8,858 nucleotides of DNA from an uncultured Veillonella sp. (GTDB lineage: Bacteria; Bacillota; Negativicutes; Veillonellales; Veillonellaceae): the NCBI GenBank assembly GCA_937930265.1, contig CALGLI010000246.1, positions 1 through 8,858 on the forward strand, in the 5' to 3' direction. The position numbers and the translations under genes were made by a program. The notes below the pieces were generated by a model, which was given only the letters and a program-made list of their open reading frames with translations, had not been told where the DNA came from and ran no database searches. Shown piece after piece: positions 1 to 4,736 of the stretch. Each line of letters starts with the position of its first letter. The stretch's first letter is position 1.

Positions 1-1428
1 ATTCCTACCGATACAATGAGTGCTGCCTTAGAAACAGCCAATGTGGAGCACCGTAGTGGGGCTTGTGGAGAAATGCTGGCACAACTGGTGAAAGAAGGAT
101 GTAAGGAAGGTCTATTCGACGTGCCACAGATGTTACAAATTACAGCAGGAATGACATTGATGCGCTTACTTCACATGCATCATAAAGAAGTGCATGATCG
201 TGTATTTGAAACGACACCCATATTGAAACGAGGTATGATTAAAGGGACTCGGTATACAAAAGTTGGCTCCGTGGAGATGATGGAAAAAGTGAATGCTGTC
301 ATGGAGCGATGGGGTATTATTTGGGTACACCAAGATGCGTACGACTTGGTGGATGGCGAGTTAATTCCATTACGGGCTATTTGCGGCGAAGATAGCGTGT
401 TCCCTTGGAGTACAGCGCAGTCTGAATCTGTAGTCTCTATAGAAGCACCACCTGTCTTTGACGTGGCTCAAGCCTTACGAGATGGAATGCCTGTTTCCGT
501 GTATACCTCTTATGCGAGAAGTGCGGCAAAATTAGTGTTGTTAGATGAACAAATGGCGAAGTTAGAAGCAGATTGCATCCGTGAAGAGGAAGAGCGACAA
601 GAGCAATTACGCTTAGAAGAAGAACGGAAAGCCCAACTTCAACGAGATCGTGAGGAAGCACAACGCAAAGCGGAACTTGAAACACAGGAAAAAGCCTGTG
701 AACTTTCACCGGAGGAAGTCAAAGTATTGTTGGCGAAGTTGAAAGAGTTAGAAGAGGAAAACGAGTCCTTACGAGAGGCTTATACATCCTTGGAAGATAA
801 AAATGAAGAGTTGTTGGCGGAAAATAATGAGTTGCACAAGGAGAATAAACAACTTCGCATCGATTATGACCGTTTGTTGGAAGATTTGGAAGACCATACG
901 GACCCAGATACCCCAGACACAGTACAAACACCGCATGGCGTGGCGTACACCGATGAACAAGGCAATTTGTATATGTCTAAAGTGGGACGATTATTTGAAG
1001 GTGATGAAGTGGATGATGATATGCAAGAAGGGAAATTTATCTTGCTACGCGGGGAAGAGAAAGATTTATATCCTCATGAAGTGCGTGATTTAGTGTTAGA
1101 TATGTTGGCAGATTATAAGAAATTATGTGCCCCTAATTCTCGCCGTGAACATGTTATCCAGGATTTGTTAGAGGCGAATCATTTTAACAACTCCATCCGT
1201 AAACGCCGTGAAGAATTGAAAAATAAAATCCGTACATACCGTAAAATGGACTCTAGTTTCGAATCCTATTTGCGTAGCATCGGATTCCAAGTGACAGGAA
1301 AAGGGAAACATTATAAATGGACCTATTTTGATGACCCACGGTATGTAATCACTGCAGGCAAGACTATCAGCGATGGTTGGTGTGCAGGGTTGAATATCTA
1401 CTCTGTCATTGAACGATTGATGTTGTAG
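1..1428 (+). CDS. Unrecognised coiled-coil protein, 5'-truncated by window edge
   Basis: I do not recognise this family. The frame is open from base 1. The first ATG, at 16, has no ribosome binding site in the 15 bases before it, so the real start probably lies outside the window; 470 residues follow that ATG. Counting from it, residues 1-165 look globular (helical, with several Met and His). Residues about 175-295 are rich in Glu, Lys, Gln and Arg with heptad-like Leu spacing, a long coiled coil with one break near a Ser-Pro at 231-232. An acidic, Pro/Thr-rich linker follows (about 293-305). Residues about 375-470 form a compact basic C-terminal domain starting at SRREHVIQDLLEANHF, with GFQVTGKGKHYKW at 423-435. 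This last piece loosely recalls small HicA-like or dsRBD-fold RNA-binding domains, but that is only an impression. It converges on the leftward operon and is separated from it by a terminator, so nothing ties it to the microcompartment genes. Confidence 0.85.
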   Translation: MPTDTMSAALETANVEHRSGACGEMLAQLVKEGCKEGLFDVPQMLQITAGMTLMRLLHMHHKEVHDRVFETTPILKRGMIKGTRYTKVGSVEMMEKVNAVMERWGIIWVHQDAYDLVDGELIPLRAICGEDSVFPWSTAQSESVVSIEAPPVFDVAQALRDGMPVSVYTSYARSAAKLVLLDEQMAKLEADCIREEEERQEQLRLEEERKAQLQRDREEAQRKAELETQEKACELSPEEVKVLLAKLKELEEENESLREAYTSLEDKNEELLAENNELHKENKQLRIDYDRLLEDLEDHTDPDTPDTVQTPHGVAYTDEQGNLYMSKVGRLFEGDEVDDDMQEGKFILLRGEEKDLYPHEVRDLVLDMLADYKKLCAPNSRREHVIQDLLEANHFNNSIRKRREELKNKIRTYRKMDSSFESYLRSIGFQVTGKGKHYKWTYFDDPRYVITAGKTISDGWCAGLNIYSVIERLML

Positions 1429-1451
1429 TCCGCAGACATAGCGTAGCATAT

Positions 1452-1491
1452 AAAAAGAGGAAAGTTGATTCGCATCAGCTTTCCTCTTTTT
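1452..1491. terminator. Bidirectional intrinsic terminator
   Basis: Bases 1452-1469 pair with 1474-1491 in an 18-bp stem with one G-T wobble (1465/1478) and a four-base TCGC loop. The outer stem is A-rich on the left and T-rich on the right, so RNA from either strand ends in a U-run after a stable hairpin. It starts 23 bases after the stop of the rightward coiled-coil gene and lies 61 bases beyond the stop of the leftward DUF4125 gene, as expected for a terminator shared by converging genes. Confidence 0.93.
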
Positions 1492-1496
1492 TGTTG

Positions 1497-1518
1497 GGAG
1501 CTGTTTTGTGACAGCTCC
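1497..1518. repeat. Short inverted repeat (8-bp stem, 6-base loop)
   Basis: GGAGCTGT at 1497-1504 is a perfect inverted copy of ACAGCTCC at 1511-1518, with loop TTTGTG. It lies between the DUF4125 stop and the main terminator. No T-run follows on either strand, so it is not a convincing terminator alone. It could act as a 3'-end stabilising hairpin in the leftward mRNA. Confidence 0.6.
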
Positions 1519-1552
1519 TGTTAGTTAGAAGGATCTATTTTGTAGTAGGTTG

Positions 1553-2128
1553 TTATTTCTTGCCCCCTTCTTGTAAGGCTTGTAAATAGCCTTTGACAGG
1601 GTTGATATCGTTTTTACTGCATTGTAGAAAATGGGCTAGGATACATTGCAGTGTTTCTTCGGAATAGGATTGTAATTCACCAGTCATGTATGTTTCCACA
1701 GATGTATGGGTCATGGAATTATCCTTGGATTGAATCGGTCTATGATGTGTATCATAGCCTGGTGTTTCAGCTTGGATGGCTAATTCCCACTTCATGTACA
1801 GTGCCATAATGGCTGTCACTAAAGAAACTTTAGTGGAGGACATAGGTGGAAATTTATCCTTTATAGCTAAAAATTCATCGGGATGAGTAGCTTCCATCAT
1901 ATATCCGTATTTGAAAGTCACCAAGTTGTGCCCTTTCATGCGTGCTACTTCTAAATCGTGCAAATAGGATTGCAACACTGGTGTGGAATACATAGACCAA
2001 TAGGCATGGCGCGATACGATGAAGTTTCCTAGTTGATCTTGGCAAGGAGAGCGATGGTCCACATTTTGTGTATGGGTGAAGAGTGGCCACTCTTGTTGAA
2101 TGATGGAAATGATTAAATCGTCTTTCAT
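1553..2128 (-). CDS. DUF4125 family protein, function unknown
   Basis: The product is 191 residues, soluble, with no signal peptide or membrane segment. I assign it to DUF4125 from remembered family features: a start around EW-x2-F (residues 13-17), CQ (29-30) before a run holding SR and YW, then SY-x2-DL-x2-A (54-62), GHNL (66-69), KYGYMM (73-78) close to a Thr-x-Pro, and near the C-terminus TSVETYMTGEL then YSEETL. The biochemical function is unknown. The conserved polar and aromatic residues suggest a binding or catalytic role rather than a structural one. It is last in the leftward operon: its ATG lies 10 bases after the stop of the TPR-DUF4037 gene, and the AGGAG ribosome binding site overlaps that stop. 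My recollection is that DUF4125 and DUF4037 domains also occur together elsewhere, which would argue for a shared function. Family assignment is fairly sure; a microcompartment role is inferred only from position. Confidence 0.82.
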   Translation of the reverse strand: MKDDLIISIIQQEWPLFTHTQNVDHRSPCQDQLGNFIVSRHAYWSMYSTPVLQSYLHDLEVARMKGHNLVTFKYGYMMEATHPDEFLAIKDKFPPMSSTKVSLVTAIMALYMKWELAIQAETPGYDTHHRPIQSKDNSMTHTSVETYMTGELQSYSEETLQCILAHFLQCSKNDINPVKGYLQALQEGGKK

Positions 2129-2138
2129 AATAGAGCTC

Positions 2139-3845
2139 CTATTCTACCCAAGAATCTTCTCCGCGGAGAAGTGGATCTTGAATGTGTTGAACGACTTCTT
2201 TAGCTTGATACGTTAAGAAATCAATGGGACTTGTACTTAGACCATTGCGTTGTAGTTCTTGGATAATGGCATTGCATAAGCGATCGATGTGAGGTTTTGT
2301 ATCTCTAATCGGTGCGTCTAGTAATTCGGGAATTCCATGTTTCACAGTATTTCCTAAGATAGGAAGGCTACAGCTGTGGCGATAGATCCATTTGTAGAAT
2401 GGAGCATAGGATTTGTTCAATAGATGCACGAGTAGCATGTAATGATGGACAAATTGATGCAATGCTAAACTTGCGGCAATGGTATCACCACGCTGTAACA
2501 TGCGAGGTAAGTTATACTGACCAGACTGCGCTAGCTGATTTAATTCATAGGCGATTTTACGGAGCCGAATATCCTCTGGATAGTAGGCCAATAAGCGCTG
2601 ACGAATATGTGTGAAAGAACCGAAATTGTCTAGAAATACTTCCCCATTGGTAGCGGTACAAAGTAAATCTTGAGGGATGCGGCGAAATTCTTTTTCACAT
2701 TGCGGTCCTTCAGGGTACAGTGTATATCGCTTGTAAAAGTTGGAAATGCTTTCAATTTGCACTGTGCCATAGGCATAGTTCTTAAAGTAGCTGTGAAGAC
2801 GCTCTGTATTAGCTTTGTAGGTGTCAGCAGGTAAGAATAGCTGACATCGTTTTGTAAAGTCATGGTCTTCAGAGATGACATCATCAAAGCCTAAGCATTC
2901 TGATCCAGTGCCCACAAGAGCTAGGCATATATGGGGTACTAGGTCAGATAGATTAAGTTCTATATCTTGTGCGACTTGATGAGCTAGTTCTCTGCCTAGT
3001 TCAAGTCCTGTTTGGCGATGACAGGGTGTCTCTTGTTGCAGTGTTTTGATGAGGTCTTTTACATAGTCAAGATTGTGCAACACTGATTGATAGGCTTGAC
3101 TTTCTACGCCGTAATTATGTTTCACAATAGGTAGGGCTTCTCGATATAAATTGAGGGCCACATCGTAGTGATGCTGTTCCATTTCATAGTCAGCCCGATT
3201 ATTCAGCACCGCCGCATACATAGGGTGTTCTGTACCTACCTCGCGACGCAAAATGTAGGCCGCCTTATCTAGATAGACTTGAGGAGAAAGCTCTCGTGTT
3301 CCCTTGATGTGTTTGCTGATTTCATACAAATTATTGTAGCTGATGGCTAGGGGAACTTGATACTCCGTAGGCTCCAATAGGCGGACAGCTTCTAATTGCA
3401 ATTCATGAGCTGTTTCGTAGTTGTTGGTATCTCGATAGAGTAGAGATAAATTATTGAGCAAGCCAATATAAGCATAGGATGTATCCCCAACAGATTGGAA
3501 AATCTCTTTGGCTTTTAACAGATGTGTTTCTGCCTCGAAATAGGACTTCTTTTCACGATAGGTATTTCCTAAATTGATTAAAATCGTAGCATACGTTTGT
3601 GGCGTATAGGTATCGCTTTGTTCATAGATGCGTAAGGATTCATCAATGGCAGCAATAGCATCGTCATATCTACCTACATTGCGTAGGGACCCACTATATT
3701 CATTTAAGATCTCAATCAATTTTTTATGATTGTTTTGAACACGGCAGAGATGAATGGCCTTTTCTAGATAGTCGATCATGCCTTGCTCATTGCCTTGGCG
3801 CCATAATGTATGCGCTTGTTTCAGTAGAGATTGAATTGATTCCAT
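2139..3845 (-). CDS. TPR protein with C-terminal DUF4037 nucleotidyltransferase-like domain
   Basis: The product is 568 residues, soluble and two-part. Residues about 1-265 are tandem helical hairpins of TPR type; typical cores are LNEYSGSLRNVGRYDDAIAA (47-66), LINLGNTYREKKSYFEAETH and LNNRADYEMEQHHYDVALNL. Such repeats usually bind partner proteins. Residues about 277-568 match DUF4037, beginning GLELGRELAHQV, followed by a hydrophobic strand and GTGSECLGFDD (312-322), then SEDHDF (325-330). The GSE and D-x-D elements (Asp327, Asp329) have the layout of nucleotidyltransferase-fold active sites, so NMP transfer to a protein or small molecule is plausible but unproven. The rest of the domain is helical and rich in His and Tyr. 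The start at 3845 is set by AGGAGG at 3855-3850, which overlaps the TAG stop of the upstream BMC gene and favours translational coupling. Domain architecture is well supported; substrate and role are unknown. Confidence 0.88.
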   Translation of the reverse strand: MESIQSLLKQAHTLWRQGNEQGMIDYLEKAIHLCRVQNNHKKLIEILNEYSGSLRNVGRYDDAIAAIDESLRIYEQSDTYTPQTYATILINLGNTYREKKSYFEAETHLLKAKEIFQSVGDTSYAYIGLLNNLSLLYRDTNNYETAHELQLEAVRLLEPTEYQVPLAISYNNLYEISKHIKGTRELSPQVYLDKAAYILRREVGTEHPMYAAVLNNRADYEMEQHHYDVALNLYREALPIVKHNYGVESQAYQSVLHNLDYVKDLIKTLQQETPCHRQTGLELGRELAHQVAQDIELNLSDLVPHICLALVGTGSECLGFDDVISEDHDFTKRCQLFLPADTYKANTERLHSYFKNYAYGTVQIESISNFYKRYTLYPEGPQCEKEFRRIPQDLLCTATNGEVFLDNFGSFTHIRQRLLAYYPEDIRLRKIAYELNQLAQSGQYNLPRMLQRGDTIAASLALHQFVHHYMLLVHLLNKSYAPFYKWIYRHSCSLPILGNTVKHGIPELLDAPIRDTKPHIDRLCNAIIQELQRNGLSTSPIDFLTYQAKEVVQHIQDPLLRGEDSWVE

Positions 3846-3853
3846 AGAACCTC

Positions 3854-4390
3854 CTATAACAAGGTGAGTAATTCTGATGAAGGGTCTGAAATATGGGCGT
3901 AGCTGACAATTTCTTTTGGATACAATTGTGAAAGTTCCTCTTCAATGGCTTTTAAATCACTATAGGAAGCAGAGATGGTAAGAATACTTTTACCACATAA
4001 ACCGATTCCAATTTGAAGACTCAGTAATTGCACCCGATGATGCCAAGCTATGTGATTAGCTAGATGAAAGACGGCTACTGATGTGTTACATTCATAGATA
4101 CCTAGGTGAGAGACGCTAGGTATTTTTTGTTTGTGCTGAAATGTAGAGAGCACATCAGGGTGGAGTCCCGTAATAGTTTTATACTGAATCTGTTTTTCAG
4201 ATCCTAAGATGAGTTCGATTTGTTGTATTACATCGGTATCTGCAATCAGTACAAAGAAAGCTTTGCCAGGACATATACGGTAATGTTTGACAAAAGAGAT
4301 GGGATAGTCTTTCAATAACCGATCTAAAAGAGCAAATCCAGCTGCGATACGATTGGTTTCCCAAAGACATATAGCCGTGTGCGATGTCAT
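3854..4390 (-). CDS. Tandem-BMC-domain (BMC-T) shell protein, PduT-like, divergent
   Basis: The product is 178 residues (PduT is about 184) with two BMC folds. Domain 1 (about 4-63) aligns with remembered PduT at Glu11, Gly18, Asp23, Lys27 and the block ICPGK (39-43). Cys40 falls where PduT carries the cysteine (Cys38) that binds a [4Fe-4S] cluster at the trimer pore. Domain 2 (about 94-168) has GIYE (97-100), a helix, then GIGLCGK (128-134) and an SDL helix, but Trp116 replaces the lysine usual at subunit edges. BMC-T proteins form pseudohexameric trimers in the shell; a pore cluster would suit electron transfer across it. The frame stays open upstream to 4567, but the ATG at 4390 is chosen because AGGAGGTG lies six bases before it, the BMC fold starts at once, and the upstream extension resembles no BMC sequence. 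It is first in the leftward operon, divergent from the dehydratase. Sequence divergence is high, so BMC-T is more certain than PduT proper. Confidence 0.8.
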   Translation of the reverse strand: MTSHTAICLWETNRIAAGFALLDRLLKDYPISFVKHYRICPGKAFFVLIADTDVIQQIELILGSEKQIQYKTITGLHPDVLSTFQHKQKIPSVSHLGIYECNTSVAVFHLANHIAWHHRVQLLSLQIGIGLCGKSILTISASYSDLKAIEEELSQLYPKEIVSYAHISDPSSELLTLL

Positions 4391-4396
4391 GGTAAT

Positions 4397-4404
4397 CACC
4401 TCCT
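4397..4404 (-). promoter_or_regulatory. Ribosome binding site setting the BMC-T start
   Basis: On the minus strand AGGAGGTG is followed by six bases and then ATG at 4390. This near-perfect site makes 4390 the start and argues against the upstream in-frame ATGs, including one at 4408 that overlaps the site itself. Confidence 0.88.
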
Positions 4405-4420
4405 GCATATAATTACTTTC

Positions 4421-4449
4421 AGTATAAAGAGAAATATAAGGGACATCAA
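4421..4449 (-). promoter_or_regulatory. Candidate sigma-70-type promoter for the leftward operon
   Basis: Read on the minus strand, TTGATG (4449-4444) is followed after 17 bases by TATACT (4426-4421). That gives four of six matches at -35, five of six at -10 and ideal spacing. The predicted start of transcription is near 4414, leaving a leader of about 24 bases that holds the ribosome binding site. Confidence 0.6.
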
Positions 4450-4592
4450 TAGACGAAAGAGAAGAGGTGTCTATAGTACCGTGGTTAAGTTTGAATATTA
4501 CCAAGTCATGATGAAAACACATAGGAAGTATGATAATTTTAGAATTAAAGATGATAGCGGCATACATTATACATATGACTAGAGGTTTGAAT

Positions 4593-4615
4593 TTTACAAA
4601 TATTTGGATTGTAAA
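4593..4615. promoter_or_regulatory. Inverted repeat, candidate operator
   Basis: TTTACAA (4593-4599) and TTGTAAA (4609-4615) are perfect 7-bp inverted copies around a nine-base spacer. The half-site centres are 16 bases apart and the repeat covers the -35 and most of the spacer of the candidate rightward promoter, as a repressor site would. No regulator gene lies in the window. Confidence 0.45.
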
Positions 4616-4622
4616 TTATTAT
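4593..4622 (+). promoter_or_regulatory. Candidate promoter for the dehydratase operon
   Basis: TTTACA (4593-4598) is separated by 18 bases from TATTAT (4617-4622); each hexamer matches the sigma-70 consensus at five of six positions. Transcription would begin near 4629, giving a leader of about 108 bases before the dehydratase ATG. Confidence 0.55.
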
Positions 4623-4722
4623 CAGTTAGACTCTGAAATGTGGTACCATTTTCTTAACAAGCATGCACAGTATTCCATTTGCGCATAATTGGGACGGAGG
4701 CATGAGATTTTTTATACGTTGT

Positions 4723-4729
4723 AAGGAGG
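4723..4729 (+). promoter_or_regulatory. Strong ribosome binding site of the dehydratase
   Basis: AAGGAGG is followed by seven bases and then ATG at 4737. The perfect match and spacing fix the start and fit a highly expressed enzyme. Confidence 0.9.
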
Positions 4730-4736
4730 TTAACAC

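Larger units (their letters stand above)
4391..4736. other. Divergent control region between the BMC-T gene and the dehydratase
   Basis: These 346 AT-rich bases separate the divergent starts. I see no gene in them: the open frames crossing the region lack a ribosome binding site or overlap known starts. They hold one candidate promoter in each direction, an inverted repeat over the rightward -35 (4593-4615), an 8-bp palindrome TGGTACCA at 4641-4648, and a 12-base near-direct repeat GTTTGAAT(A/T)TTA at 4489-4500 and 4585-4596. No riboswitch fold or intrinsic terminator is evident. Confidence 0.75.

Noticed and set aside
1497..1518. Second terminator for either converging gene
   Set aside because: The hairpin is sound but no T-run follows it on either strand; the 1452-1491 hairpin suffices for both directions.
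3854..4567. Longer form of the BMC-T gene starting at 4567
   Set aside because: The extra 59 residues have no BMC similarity, no ribosome binding site precedes the 4567 ATG, and the extension would run through the candidate leftward promoter and the strong AGGAGGTG site for the 4390 start.
4566..4571. Perfect TATAAT on the minus strand as the leftward -10
   Set aside because: No acceptable -35 lies 16-18 bases upstream, and it is 176 bases from the BMC-T start. The 4421-4449 promoter is closer and has both elements.
4689..4718. TTGGGA-N18-TATACG as a second rightward promoter
   Set aside because: Transcription would begin inside or just after the ribosome binding site of the dehydratase, leaving no usable leader.
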